Source: a virus. From it: a DNA stretch of 56,760 nucleotides. Each line of letters begins with the position of its first letter. Within the stretch, counting starts at the first letter, position 1. The notes beneath the pieces were generated by a model. It had not been told where the DNA came from. It searched no databases and worked only from the letters and a program-made list of their open reading frames with translations. The position numbers and the translations under genes were made by a program. Positions 1 to 6,554 of this stretch are shown piece by piece. Location: positions 1 to 56,760 of IMG/VR virus record IMGVR_UViG_3300022221_000010. One strand, written 5' to 3'.

Positions 1-42
1 TGCCGGTAAACGTTGGGCTGTTAAAGTCCTTTAATTTAACCT

Positions 43-116
43 AGTTCCTTAGTTTAATGGCAAAACACCGTTGTTACATATCGGAGTCAGAGGCTCGATT
101 CCTCTAGGAACTACCA
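43..116 (+). tRNA. tRNA-Val (TAC)
   Basis: Acceptor strands AGTTCCT and AGGAACT pair 7/7, followed by A and an encoded CCA. The T-arm has a canonical loop. The anticodon loop GTTACAT gives anticodon TAC. The anticodon stem has one T-T mismatch and position 32 is G, so it is slightly degenerate. It is the first of a tRNA series scattered among small genes; the 42 bases before it show nothing I recognise. Confidence 0.85.
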
Positions 117-140
117 ATTTTATTATGGATGGGTATTTAT

Positions 141-494
141 ATGTCTGTTAATGAAGATCAACCGATCAAACCTTCCGATGATTTATTGAAGCTATACAGT
201 ATATCTCCCATTCATTCAATTATATTTGATAAAGAAGCCACTCAATTTGAGGAAGAAGAAGCACCAGAAGGTTGCTATTATGAGGCTCGTATGAAATTCA
301 TCGGAGTGAAAGGTGAAATGGGTGGAACTGAGTCGATGTTCAATAATTGGCTTAAATTCCATCCATCGACTATCGGTTTATGGCAATTAAAAACGGAATT
401 AGAATGCAAATGTATTAAATGGGTTCGATATGTTGAAAAAAACAAAGCCGATTACAATACCTTTCTTAGACTTAAATCCAAATTTGGAGAATGA
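141..494 (+). CDS. hypothetical protein (117 aa)
   Basis: I do not recognise this protein. It is acidic at the N-terminus, with a glutamate run near residues 35-40, and soluble, with no signal peptide or membrane segment. The start at 141 is chosen because a GGATGGG Shine-Dalgarno-like stretch lies about 7 bases upstream; an in-frame ATG at 129 lacks such spacing. It directly precedes a membrane protein gene, almost touching it, and is probably co-transcribed with it. Confidence 0.7.
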   Translation: MSVNEDQPIKPSDDLLKLYSISPIHSIIFDKEATQFEEEEAPEGCYYEARMKFIGVKGEMGGTESMFNNWLKFHPSTIGLWQLKTELECKCIKWVRYVEKNKADYNTFLRLKSKFGE

Positions 495-496
495 TC

Positions 497-1078
497 ATGA
501 AAAACATTTTATTTATTTTTTTGATGCTGATAACATTTAATGTTAGTGCTGAGGTTTCAACGACTGGTTTGACGGAAACGCAGATTGCCGAATTAGCATT
601 AAGTGCAGCTAAAATGAAGGAATCTATACCATCCACTATTACGAAAGATGGTGTGGTGGAAACTTTATCCGAATTTGGATCACTCGGAAAAGAAACTGGT
701 GAAGCAATCAAATATGCATTACTGGGTGTCGTTGATATCGCGGAAAAATTCTCAGATACAGATGTTGGTAAAATTACAATTGCATTGGTGATCTGGCGTA
801 TTGCTGGTGTGGACCTCGTGATGATTTTATTCATGTTTGGTATCATTGTTGTGGTTACAATCCTATTCAGGGTATTATGGAGACGACCTATCGAATCCAT
901 CGAATATAAGGATGATGTTATGTTGTGGGGTTTTCTAACACGACGAATCCCAGACAAGATTGTTTATGATACTTCTGAAGAGGCAATGAAAGAATATGAC
1001 AACCGACAGGCTGTAGCAATTCTTTTCGTAGTTGCTGGGGCAATTATATCGGTTATTATTCTCATTAATTTAGGTTAA
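497..1078 (+). CDS. membrane protein with signal peptide (193 aa)
   Basis: The N-terminus is a typical secretion signal: Lys at residue 2, a hydrophobic core, and a likely cleavage after the residues VSA. There are further hydrophobic segments near residues 95-125 and at the extreme C-terminus (about 172-192), with a basic RR between them. This suggests an inner-membrane protein with an exported N-terminal domain. GGAG at 486-489 has good spacing for the ATG at 497; the ATG at 491 is too close. Function unknown. It lies among other exported small proteins. Confidence 0.75.
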   Translation: MKNILFIFLMLITFNVSAEVSTTGLTETQIAELALSAAKMKESIPSTITKDGVVETLSEFGSLGKETGEAIKYALLGVVDIAEKFSDTDVGKITIALVIWRIAGVDLVMILFMFGIIVVVTILFRVLWRRPIESIEYKDDVMLWGFLTRRIPDKIVYDTSEEAMKEYDNRQAVAILFVVAGAIISVIILINLG

Positions 1079-1083
1079 ATAAA

Positions 1084-1401
1084 ATGATTGGGTTATATAA
1101 ATTCCATTGGGATTGTGGTAGAATGGGAACTCTTGATGGGTTATTTTTTGCTAAGCCTATCGATGTTGAAAAAGCAATTGGTGAAATAATATATTTCGGT
1201 GAAGCTTTAGGTAAGCATTCGGATATTTACGGTTCACTTGAAACTGATGAAATTGAATTAGTCAGTGAAGATCAAAACCTCATTTCAATGTTGATGGCAG
1301 CACTTGAGATAGACCCAACAGAAGAATATTGTGATTGGACAATTTCAGGTCACAATCCTGTTGAATGTCACCTTGAACGATTATCGGATGAAGAAGAATG
1401 A
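1084..1401 (+). CDS. hypothetical protein (105 aa)
   Basis: An acidic soluble protein ending in a DEEE-like tail, not assigned to a family. It follows the membrane protein by five bases, and its last codons overlap the start of the next gene (ATGA), indicating one transcription unit. No strong Shine-Dalgarno is visible, so translation may be coupled to the upstream gene. Confidence 0.7.
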   Translation: MIGLYKFHWDCGRMGTLDGLFFAKPIDVEKAIGEIIYFGEALGKHSDIYGSLETDEIELVSEDQNLISMLMAALEIDPTEEYCDWTISGHNPVECHLERLSDEEE

Positions 1402-1844
1402 AACGTAGAGATTTTTTAAAAATAACAGGTGGTGTCGCCGCTGGAACTTTAACTACATTTGGCTCTTCCGCTGAAACGGGAAGATCAAAGGTTCGGGAAT
1501 TTGTTGTTTCAAAGGATAGACATTCTCGTGCTGTTGTGGAAAATAACCACACCACTTCGAAACGGAATATTAATAAAACAAAACCGTTTGTTTTATTTGT
1601 CAAGATTGAAGAGAAGATATGGAAAGTTAAACCGAGTGGAGGTGGAATCTATGGTGGTCTACCATCTCCAATGATTTATCATGCTAATTGGGTGTATGAT
1701 TTTGAAAATGATGAATTTATTAAGGACCGCAATCTTCTTGGTGCTTCGGATATTAAGTATTTATCTTTTGGTGATGTACCTTGGATGCCGAAAGAAATAC
1801 GAAGTAAGTATACATTTAATTTTAAACCTAAATTGACCGCGTAG
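1398..1844 (+). CDS. protein with a twin-arginine (Tat) signal peptide
   Basis: 148 residues. The first 25 form a textbook Tat signal: M-K-R-R-D-F-L-K, then a weakly hydrophobic Gly/Ala/Thr stretch and a small-residue cleavage region (GSSA). Tat signals direct folded proteins across the inner membrane. The mature part is basic in the middle and has aromatic motifs near residues 75-130 but no family I recognise. The start overlaps the previous stop (ATGA). The 3' end runs ten bases into the tRNA-Cys gene, so processing of that tRNA would cut the message near its stop codon. Confidence 0.75.
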   Translation: MKRRDFLKITGGVAAGTLTTFGSSAETGRSKVREFVVSKDRHSRAVVENNHTTSKRNINKTKPFVLFVKIEEKIWKVKPSGGGIYGGLPSPMIYHANWVYDFENDEFIKDRNLLGASDIKYLSFGDVPWMPKEIRSKYTFNFKPKLTA

Positions 1845-1908
1845 CAAAGTGGTAATGCGCCGGATTGCAAATCCGGTATCGTCGGTTCAAATCCGGTCGC
1901 GGTCTCCA
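1835..1908 (+). tRNA. tRNA-Cys (GCA)
   Basis: Acceptor GACCGCG/CGCGGTC pairs 7/7, with discriminator T and encoded CCA. Anticodon stem CCGGA/TCCGG holds loop TTGCAAA, giving anticodon GCA. The 5' end overlaps the last ten bases of the Tat-signal protein gene. Confidence 0.93.
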
Positions 1909-1913
1909 TTATT

Positions 1914-2096
1914 ATGAATTTATCTGAAGCAGAATCTAATTTAAAAGAAAGTCAAGAATTAATGGCGTCTAAATATTGTCCATTGATGTCTGGCCGTTGT
2001 ATTGATCAATGTATCCATTATTATTCGGGTAAGTTGGTCGGTCCAATTGAAGATCAATATCGAATTATAAATTCCAAATGTAAACTCTGGAAATAA
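1914..2096 (+). CDS. small cysteine-rich protein (60 aa)
   Basis: Five cysteines, including C-x6-C-x3-C near residues 23-34 and another near the C-terminus. This suggests metal binding or a small redox module, but I assign no function. It starts only six bases after the tRNA-Cys CCA and has no visible Shine-Dalgarno, so it may be read from the message left after tRNA processing. Confidence 0.6.
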   Translation: MNLSEAESNLKESQELMASKYCPLMSGRCIDQCIHYYSGKLVGPIEDQYRIINSKCKLWK

Positions 2097-2108
2097 ATTC
2101 TTGAAACG

Positions 2109-2116
2109 TATAAATA
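2109..2116 (+). promoter_or_regulatory. late-promoter-like box TATAAATA
   Basis: An exact match to the T4 late promoter -10 element. It lies upstream of a tiny reading frame and the tRNA-Met/Ile/Leu/His cluster, so it could drive tRNA expression late in infection. Short AT-rich matches also occur by chance. Confidence 0.4.
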
Positions 2117-2119
2117 AAT

Positions 2120-2224
2120 ATGATATATTTTAAAAATGAAATATCAGCAAAAGAATTTGCTAAAATAAAATCGCATTATCGATTTATGACTATTAAAGGT
2201 CGATATGCAGTAAAAATAATTTAA
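2120..2224 (+). CDS. possible small basic protein (34 aa)
   Basis: A short basic reading frame (several Lys, Lys-rich C-terminus) filling the space between the Cys-rich gene and the tRNA cluster. Its stop ends immediately before the tRNA-Met. No clear ribosome binding site; a TATAAATA box sits four bases before the start. It may be real but is too short to judge. Confidence 0.35.
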   Translation: MIYFKNEISAKEFAKIKSHYRFMTIKGRYAVKII

Positions 2225-2297
2225 CGCGGGTGGTCACAGTGACCAACCGAGGCTCATAACCTTGGATAGATCGGAGCGTTACCGATACCCGCTACCA
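2225..2297 (+). tRNA. tRNA-Met (CAT), initiator-like and structurally aberrant
   Basis: Anticodon loop CTCATAA in stem CGAGG/CCTTG gives CAT; CCA is encoded. Taking 5' CGCGGGT against 3' ACCCGCT leaves a C1-T72 mismatch, reminiscent of the unpaired 1-72 position of initiator tRNAs. The D-arm reads GGTC-ACAGT-GACC without the usual GG. The T-loop reads AGCGTTA instead of TTCRA, so normal elbow contacts are missing. An alternative reading uses G2226 as position 1. Confidence 0.7.
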
Positions 2298-2304
2298 AAT
2301 TTAT

Positions 2305-2381
2305 AGCGCATTAGCTCAGTTGGTTAGAGCACTCGGCTGATAACCGGGAGGTCAGTGATTCGAGTTCACTATGCGCTACCA
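2305..2381 (+). tRNA. tRNA-Ile (GAT)
   Basis: Acceptor AGCGCAT/ATGCGCT pairs 7/7, with discriminator A and CCA. Anticodon loop CTGATAA gives GAT. D-arm TAGCTCAGTTGGTTAGAGC is canonical. Confidence 0.95.
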
Positions 2382-2387
2382 AATTAT

Positions 2388-2470
2388 GCGCGACTGGTTA
2401 ATGCAAATTGGCACAGCTACTAGATTTAGAATCTAGACCTTTCTCGGTTCGAGTCCGAGGTTGCGTACCA
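2388..2470 (+). tRNA. tRNA-Leu (TAG)
   Basis: 83 bases with the long variable arm expected for leucine. Acceptor GCGCGAC/GTTGCGT pairs with wobble, then A and CCA. Anticodon stem CTAGA/TCTAG holds loop TTTAGAA, giving anticodon TAG. Confidence 0.92.
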
Positions 2471-2476
2471 AATTAT

Positions 2477-2547
2477 GTTGGAGTAGATCAGGGTATCAAG
2501 TCGGATTGTGACTCCGGCTCTGGGGTTCGAATCCCCGCTTCACCCCA
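2477..2547 (+). tRNA. tRNA-His (GTG)
   Basis: Anticodon loop TTGTGAC in stem TCGGA/TCCGG gives GTG. A C precedes CCA and can pair with an extra 5' G, the hallmark of tRNA-His (G-1:C73). T-arm GGGG-TTCGAAT-CCCC is canonical. The first acceptor pair next to G-1 is mismatched and the D-arm is short. Confidence 0.85.
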
Positions 2548-2567
2548 ATTTGTGGGATATTTATATT

Positions 2568-2816
2568 ATGAAATTATTTCAAATTTATCAATCTAAACAT
2601 GATCAATGCTTCGCGAAAAGTGAATGGGATTGGATCACCGCATTTATTGTGAATGCCGAAGATGAGGATGAAGCTCGTTTGTTGTGTTCCGAACATCCTA
2701 TTGCAATTGATAAAATGAAAAATCCTGATTGCTATCTTAATACTGAATATTTCGCATGTCATGAACTAGACACAAATTCCTCATCCGTATTGTATTGTGA
2801 TGAGGATTCGATGTGA
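2568..2816 (+). CDS. hypothetical protein (82 aa)
   Basis: An acidic soluble protein with a central run rich in Asp/Glu (residues about 28-34) and a DEDS-type C-terminus. Family not recognised. The frame is open further upstream into the tRNA-His gene; I take the ATG at 2568, just downstream of the tRNA, as the start. Its 3' end overlaps the GTG start of the SLOG gene, implying translational coupling. Confidence 0.65.
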   Translation: MKLFQIYQSKHDQCFAKSEWDWITAFIVNAEDEDEARLLCSEHPIAIDKMKNPDCYLNTEYFACHELDTNSSSVLYCDEDSM

Positions 2817-3277
2817 AATACTATGCTGGTATTGGATCACGAATCACACCACAACCAATTCTTGATGAATTTAAACTAATTGCTGCGCAACTGGAAGAAA
2901 GAGGTTTTACCCTTCGTTCCGGTGGTGCTAATGGCGCAGATAAAGCATTTGAATACAGCACGAAGATCAAAGAGATATTCACACATTATAAATGTACTGA
3001 TGCCGCACTTGAGCACGCTTCTAAATTTCATCCAAATTGGAATGCTTGTTCATATATTGCGCAAAAATTGCATGGTAGAAATAGTATGATTATCTTAGGT
3101 GAAAATCTGGATAGTCCTGTGGATTTTGTTATCTGTTGGACAATGAATGGTTTAGAAAGGGGTGGTACTGGTCAAGCATTGCGGATCGCCAAATCATTGA
3201 ACATCGAAGTTTTAAATCGAGGATCAATGAGTCATACGGAATTGACAAATCGAATAGGTTTAATCAATTTAGTATAA
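2813..3277 (+). CDS. SLOG/DprA-like Rossmann-fold protein
   Basis: 154 residues starting with GTG; GAGGA at 2802-2806 is a good ribosome binding site. The motif R-S-G-G-A-N-G-A-D-K-A-F (about 36-47) and the later E-R-G-G-T-G-Q-A (about 115-122) are the phosphate-binding loops of the SLOG superfamily, which includes DprA and LOG. Such proteins bind nucleotides or DNA, and some act as sensors for NAD+- or nucleotide-derived signals. Specific substrate unknown. It overlaps the previous gene. Confidence 0.75.
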   Translation: MKYYAGIGSRITPQPILDEFKLIAAQLEERGFTLRSGGANGADKAFEYSTKIKEIFTHYKCTDAALEHASKFHPNWNACSYIAQKLHGRNSMIILGENLDSPVDFVICWTMNGLERGGTGQALRIAKSLNIEVLNRGSMSHTELTNRIGLINLV

Positions 3278-3289
3278 AAGAGGCAAGGT

Positions 3290-3787
3290 ATGTTTGAAAG
3301 TATATTAGTTTTTAGTACATTAGTTTTATCCTCGTGGTGGTTTTTCATAGCCGCATTTTTCATTATTTTATTTCTTGTTCACCTAGAGCGTGATTTTTTC
3401 AGCTTAGTGATGATCGGTCTTTTCATTATATCGACTAAAATATTATTCGGTTTAACAACTGAAACAGTATTATGGTCAGTATTCCTGTATATTCCTTTTG
3501 GTGTCGGGTGGGCATTGTTTAGATGGGATCGATTCTGTGCGGATATGATAACTAAAATTCAGGGAATTGAAAAGGTCAGAAAGCTTACTAAGGATGAGAT
3601 AATTGAGCGACTATCACCAACTGAGAACAAAAGTAAAATTGTTTACTGGATAACCATATGGCCATTTAGTTTACTTGAACATTTTCTAACCGATTTTATT
3701 GATATGATATTCGATTCTTTTAAAGGCGTATTTACTCGTATATCAAAAAAACACATTGCGGATATGAATAAAGACTATTGGTTATGA
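3290..3787 (+). CDS. multi-pass membrane protein (165 aa)
   Basis: Hydrophobic segments near residues 3-32, 37-55, 60-78 and 115-135, with a basic stretch between about 88 and 112, predict three or four membrane helices. A strong Shine-Dalgarno (GAGGCAAGG) precedes the start. Family not recognised. It is the last gene before a terminator/promoter junction at about 3802-3859. Confidence 0.7.
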   Translation: MFESILVFSTLVLSSWWFFIAAFFIILFLVHLERDFFSLVMIGLFIISTKILFGLTTETVLWSVFLYIPFGVGWALFRWDRFCADMITKIQGIEKVRKLTKDEIIERLSPTENKSKIVYWITIWPFSLLEHFLTDFIDMIFDSFKGVFTRISKKHIADMNKDYWL

Positions 3788-3801
3788 TAGTTGGGTATTG
3801 C

Positions 3802-3830
3802 TTGACGTTTCATAGCTAAACCGATATAAT
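3802..3830 (+). promoter_or_regulatory. consensus sigma70 promoter
   Basis: TTGACG (3802-3807), a 17-base spacer and TATAAT (3825-3830), an almost perfect host promoter for the 78-residue gene at 3863. The -10 box overlaps the left arm of a terminator hairpin. Confidence 0.8.
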
Positions 3831-3859
3831 CCTCTTTCAACTATGGAAGAGGATTTTTT
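3828..3859 (+). terminator. intrinsic terminator overlapping a promoter
   Basis: AATCCTCTT (3828-3836) and AAGAGGATT (3847-3855) are perfect 9-base complements with a ten-base loop, followed by a T-run. Messages arriving from upstream would form the hairpin. Messages starting at the overlapping promoter (about 3837) lack the left arm and keep AGAGGA as a free Shine-Dalgarno. Confidence 0.7.
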
Positions 3860-3862
3860 GTT

Positions 3863-4099
3863 ATGACTACATTGACATGTGATTTTAAAGAGTTTAAGAA
3901 ATCAGCACACAGCTATTTAGCGAAGTTATCAAATGCAAATGACGAAGAAGCTGATAATGGATTTAAATGTTTGACCTTGCTTTATATTGGTTTGAAACCT
4001 GAATCTGATATTGAAGTTGGTTTAGCCGCTCGACTATTGGAAACTGCTGGTGAAAAGCTCACGAGACATTCTGCTGGCTTACCGCTCTGGGATGCATAA
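3863..4099 (+). CDS. hypothetical protein (78 aa)
   Basis: A helical soluble protein with no family I recognise. AGAGGA precedes the ATG at good distance, and a consensus sigma70 promoter lies immediately upstream, so it is probably expressed early. It stands alone, followed by a tRNA-Gly. Confidence 0.7.
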   Translation: MTTLTCDFKEFKKSAHSYLAKLSNANDEEADNGFKCLTLLYIGLKPESDIEVGLAARLLETAGEKLTRHSAGLPLWDA

Positions 4100-4134
4100 T
4101 TATTGATTATTATAAAAAGATAAATACATAATTG

Positions 4135-4142
4135 TATAAATA
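4135..4142 (+). promoter_or_regulatory. late-promoter-like box TATAAATA
   Basis: An exact late-type -10 box about 30 bases upstream of tRNA-Gly, a spacing like that of T4 late start sites. The surroundings are AT-rich, so chance is possible. Confidence 0.4.
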
Positions 4143-4171
4143 AATAAATTACTGTATAATTATTATTTTAC

Positions 4172-4253
4172 GCGGGTGAGTCAACAAGGTGTTGAATCTG
4201 CCTTCCAAGCAGACGCGAAAGCATGGCGAGTTCGATTCTCGTCACCCGCTCCA
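4172..4253 (+). tRNA. tRNA-Gly (TCC) with enlarged variable region
   Basis: Acceptor GCGGGTG/CACCCGC pairs 7/7, with the glycine-typical discriminator T and CCA. Anticodon loop CTTCCAA in stem TCTGC/GCAGA gives TCC. It is 82 bases: the variable region is about 12 bases and can form a GC-GAAA-GC mini-hairpin, unusual for glycine. The D-stem is extended. Confidence 0.88.
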
Positions 4254-4273
4254 AATAAATAATATGGTGATTT

Positions 4274-4531
4274 ATGAAAAAGACTTTTTTAGTAATTTCT
4301 TTGCTGGTTGTGTCGTTTACTGCACAAGCTGGAATATTTAGTGCACTGCGTGATTCCTCACGAGAGCAAATTCCAACTCAGGTCTTGAGTCTGGAAGCGG
4401 ATGGTAAAAACTTTCGTATGTATATTTATCCAGCACCATACAATTCGGATTATATTTGTGTGATGATTGCAGGAACGCAGAAAGGTGGTAATTCGTGCTA
4501 CCCTCGCAAAGATAAAGAATTGTTACAATAG
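4274..4531 (+). CDS. small exported protein (85 aa)
   Basis: Begins with a clear signal peptide: M-K-K-T, a hydrophobic core and cleavage after A-Q-A (about residue 19). The roughly 66-residue mature part has two cysteines (about 60 and 74) that could form a disulfide in the periplasm. GGTGA precedes the start. Function unknown; phage exported proteins of this size often alter the envelope or block superinfection, but nothing here proves it. Confidence 0.7.
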   Translation: MKKTFLVISLLVVSFTAQAGIFSALRDSSREQIPTQVLSLEADGKNFRMYIYPAPYNSDYICVMIAGTQKGGNSCYPRKDKELLQ

Positions 4532-4538
4532 TTTCAAT

Positions 4539-4615
4539 CGGTCAGTATTCTAGTCTGGCAAGTTACCTCGTTTGGGGCGAGGACATCGGGAGTTCGAATC
4601 TCCCCTGACCGACCA
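4539..4615 (+). tRNA. tRNA-Pro (TGG)
   Basis: Acceptor CGGTCAG/CTGACCG pairs 7/7, then A and CCA. Anticodon stem CCTCG/CGAGG holds loop TTTGGGG, giving TGG. T-loop TTCGAAT is canonical. Confidence 0.94.
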
Positions 4616-4621
4616 ATTTAT

Positions 4622-4698
4622 AGTCCTATAGCCAAGCGGTCCAAGGCATCAGGTTTTGAACCTGACATTCGAAGGTTCGAATCCTTCTGGGACTTCCA
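4622..4698 (+). tRNA. tRNA-Gln (TTG)
   Basis: Acceptor AGTCCTA/TGGGACT pairs with one wobble, then T and CCA. Anticodon stem TCAGG/CCTGA holds TTTTGAA, giving TTG. A strong terminator follows at once. Confidence 0.94.
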
Positions 4699-4703
4699 TT
4701 CAA

Positions 4704-4728
4704 AAGCCAGCTTCGTGCTGGCTTTTTT
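4704..4728 (+). terminator. intrinsic terminator after tRNA-Pro/Gln
   Basis: AAGCCAGC and GCTGGCTT form an 8-base stem with a short TTCG-containing loop, followed by six Ts. It closes the tRNA transcription unit. Confidence 0.9.
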
Positions 4729-4740
4729 CGTTATTAAAGC

Positions 4741-4769
4741 TTGCAATAATATATTTAATCTGATATATT
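4741..4769 (+). promoter_or_regulatory. sigma70-like promoter
   Basis: TTGCAA, a 17-base spacer and TATATT, placed just after the tRNA terminator and 31 bases before the gene at 4800. Confidence 0.6.
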
Positions 4770-4799
4770 CTCTATATAAATTAATTGGAGAAGATTATA

Positions 4800-5123
4800 A
4801 TGAACACAGAAAGAAGAGGTATTGGGGCATACGTTTACCGAAGCGGTTTAGGTGATTGCACTAATGGTGGAATTTCCGGAAAGGCTGATCGAGTTATTGC
4901 AACAGGTGACATGATCGAACGTGGAAATGTCCTTCCATCCGAATCCGATGATCCTCATTTCATTATTGTTGAAGAATATCCAACAGGTAAACCAATGCTT
5001 CGTGCATATCCAATCGATCTGTATAAATCGGATAAATGGGTGATGTTTGGTGGTAATTTTCTTTACAGTAGTGATAGTCGGTTTCCTGATATCCCAGTCA
5101 AGATTTTTGATCGAGTGGAATAA
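4800..5123 (+). CDS. hypothetical protein (107 aa)
   Basis: A soluble protein of mixed beta character (many Gly, aromatic and hydrophobic alternations) with no signal peptide; family not recognised. The ATG at 4800 is chosen over 4785 because GGAGAAG sits seven bases upstream. It has its own promoter and leads a short run of three genes to 5551. Confidence 0.7.
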   Translation: MNTERRGIGAYVYRSGLGDCTNGGISGKADRVIATGDMIERGNVLPSESDDPHFIIVEEYPTGKPMLRAYPIDLYKSDKWVMFGGNFLYSSDSRFPDIPVKIFDRVE

Positions 5124-5126
5124 ATT

Positions 5127-5300
5127 ATGAAAACTATGGTAGCCGTACCAAAAAGTATGCTGGATGAATTAGAGCATTCTCGTGTCAAACTATATGAACT
5201 GTTTCCAGATATTACTAATGATGAAGTAATTCGTTTGACTAATATTACAGCTATTATGTGGAAACTCGCCAATACAAATTGGAAGGAGATAGAATCATGA
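5127..5300 (+). CDS. small helical protein (57 aa)
   Basis: A short reading frame between two tightly packed genes, mostly helical, with one Trp-rich patch near the C-terminus. Its last codons carry the GGAAGGAG ribosome binding site of the next gene and its TGA overlaps that gene's ATG, typical phage coupling that supports it being real. Function unknown. Confidence 0.6.
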   Translation: MKTMVAVPKSMLDELEHSRVKLYELFPDITNDEVIRLTNITAIMWKLANTNWKEIES

Positions 5301-5551
5301 GTTTAAAATTACTGGCCAGTGAAGTTGCGGATTTAACGAATCGTAATCATCACACAGATTCATTAATCTTGATTTCTAAGTATCTATTTAAAGATGAAAT
5401 CACGGAAGAGTTAGAGCGTATACGGTCTGAGTCTGATACTTGCATCTCTCCAGATAATTACAACCGACGATATGAGTTGTATTCTGAATTAATGAAAATC
5501 GGTAAAAAGAAGTTTGGATGTGGTTTTGACATAATATATAATTCCCTATAG
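5297..5551 (+). CDS. hypothetical protein (84 aa)
   Basis: The start at 5297 has a strong GGAAGGAG ribosome binding site and an ATGA overlap with the previous gene. The product is a soluble, charged, probably helical protein that I cannot place in a family. It ends just before a consensus promoter. Confidence 0.7.
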   Translation: MSLKLLASEVADLTNRNHHTDSLILISKYLFKDEITEELERIRSESDTCISPDNYNRRYELYSELMKIGKKKFGCGFDIIYNSL

Positions 5552-5554
5552 GGA

Positions 5555-5582
5555 TTGACATTTATTGTCATTTGCGTATAAT
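5555..5582 (+). promoter_or_regulatory. consensus sigma70 promoter
   Basis: TTGACA (5555-5560), a 16-base spacer and TATAAT (5577-5582). It drives the three-gene unit 5613-7496, and its position rules out any upstream start for the first gene. Confidence 0.85.
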
Positions 5583-5612
5583 CCACAAAATCCAAAAAAT
5601 AGGAAATTAATT

Positions 5613-6389
5613 ATGTCCCAAACTTCTACAGCATCACCAAATGTTGGATTTGATTCAATTTTGAATTCTAACCAACAAACCATGCACAACATCGAATCGT
5701 ATCGTAATAAAAAAATTACGAATACACCGAGAAATTTATTATTCGGTGGTGTGGTTATTGGCACATCATTGTTATTCATAATGTTCGCCGCGCAAATCAT
5801 CACTGGCATGTTCGCAATTATTCTAACGGGTGTGACTGGCATTTCTGCATTCTATTTAACCCGACTGCTGAAAAACATGGACCCATACATTCGCCAGAAA
5901 TTCAAAAATGAAGCATTGAAGAAAATGATGAATGAGGCAAAAGACAATGCCATTTATCAACTTGACAATCAGGTCATTAAAAATTCTGAACGTCTGAAAC
6001 AAGCACGCGAAGCTCGAAATAAAATGGGTGCTTTAGTTCAACAACTCAAATCAAGTATTAATCCGGAAAATAAAGGAAAGCCGATTTATGAACGGAAACT
6101 TGAAATGTTGAAAAAGGTTGAAACGGCATATGAAGTGATGGGTGCTAATTTGGAAGCAGGTGCCGAAGCAAATAAAAAATTCAAGGTCAAGGTGAATGAA
6201 TATCGTGACATGAATCGTTTTGCTGATATTGCTGGTGAAGCTATGGCTCTGCTCGGTGCGTCCGGTCACAAAGAACTGGAAGAAATGCTTTCACTGGAAT
6301 CGTTCAACGAAATTGATTCCAATTTTAACAGTGCGATTATTTCAATTGAAAATAGCGCACGTGACATGCAACTTGATCAGGAAATGTAA
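5613..6389 (+). CDS. membrane-anchored coiled-coil protein (258 aa)
   Basis: About 40 polar residues, then two adjacent hydrophobic segments (about 42-62 and 64-82), then a long charged helical region (about 95-215) with coiled-coil character. The plan is a cytoplasmic coiled coil tethered by a membrane hairpin. AGGAAA precedes the ATG. The unit continues with a tiny membrane protein and a TAXI-like solute-binding protein, so the three may form an envelope complex (inference). Family not recognised. Confidence 0.7.
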   Translation: MSQTSTASPNVGFDSILNSNQQTMHNIESYRNKKITNTPRNLLFGGVVIGTSLLFIMFAAQIITGMFAIILTGVTGISAFYLTRLLKNMDPYIRQKFKNEALKKMMNEAKDNAIYQLDNQVIKNSERLKQAREARNKMGALVQQLKSSINPENKGKPIYERKLEMLKKVETAYEVMGANLEAGAEANKKFKVKVNEYRDMNRFADIAGEAMALLGASGHKELEEMLSLESFNEIDSNFNSAIISIENSARDMQLDQEM

Positions 6390-6392
6390 ACA

Positions 6393-6542
6393 ATGTCTGA
6401 ATCTAAATCAACGAAAGTTATGCGAATTATTTCTTATATGCTTTTTGCACTCGCTATCGGTGCTGGAGTGATAGGGATTATGTCTGGTGATAGTGACTCT
6501 GCTAAAAAGTCACCTTCATCTTCTTCAAAACCAATGTTTTAA
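6393..6542 (+). CDS. small single-pass membrane protein (49 aa)
   Basis: One hydrophobic helix (about residues 11-30) between a basic N-terminus and a Ser/Lys-rich tail. It lies three bases after the coiled-coil membrane gene and twelve before the TAXI-like gene, in the same transcription unit. Function unknown; it could link the two neighbours. Confidence 0.6.
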   Translation: MSESKSTKVMRIISYMLFALAIGAGVIGIMSGDSDSAKKSPSSSSKPMF

Positions 6543-6554
6543 ACGAGGTATATT

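Noticed and set aside
1-42. Possible tail of another tRNA before tRNA-Val
   Set aside because: No T-arm or acceptor partner can be found in the 42 bases available.
472-957. 161-residue minus-strand frame
   Set aside because: Antisense shadow of the signal-peptide membrane protein; no ribosome binding site or promoter.
2408-2596. 62-residue frame across the tRNA-Leu and tRNA-His genes
   Set aside because: It is a by-product of two complete tRNA genes.
5565-5612. Upstream start for the coiled-coil membrane protein
   Set aside because: It would begin before the -10 box of the consensus promoter that drives the gene.
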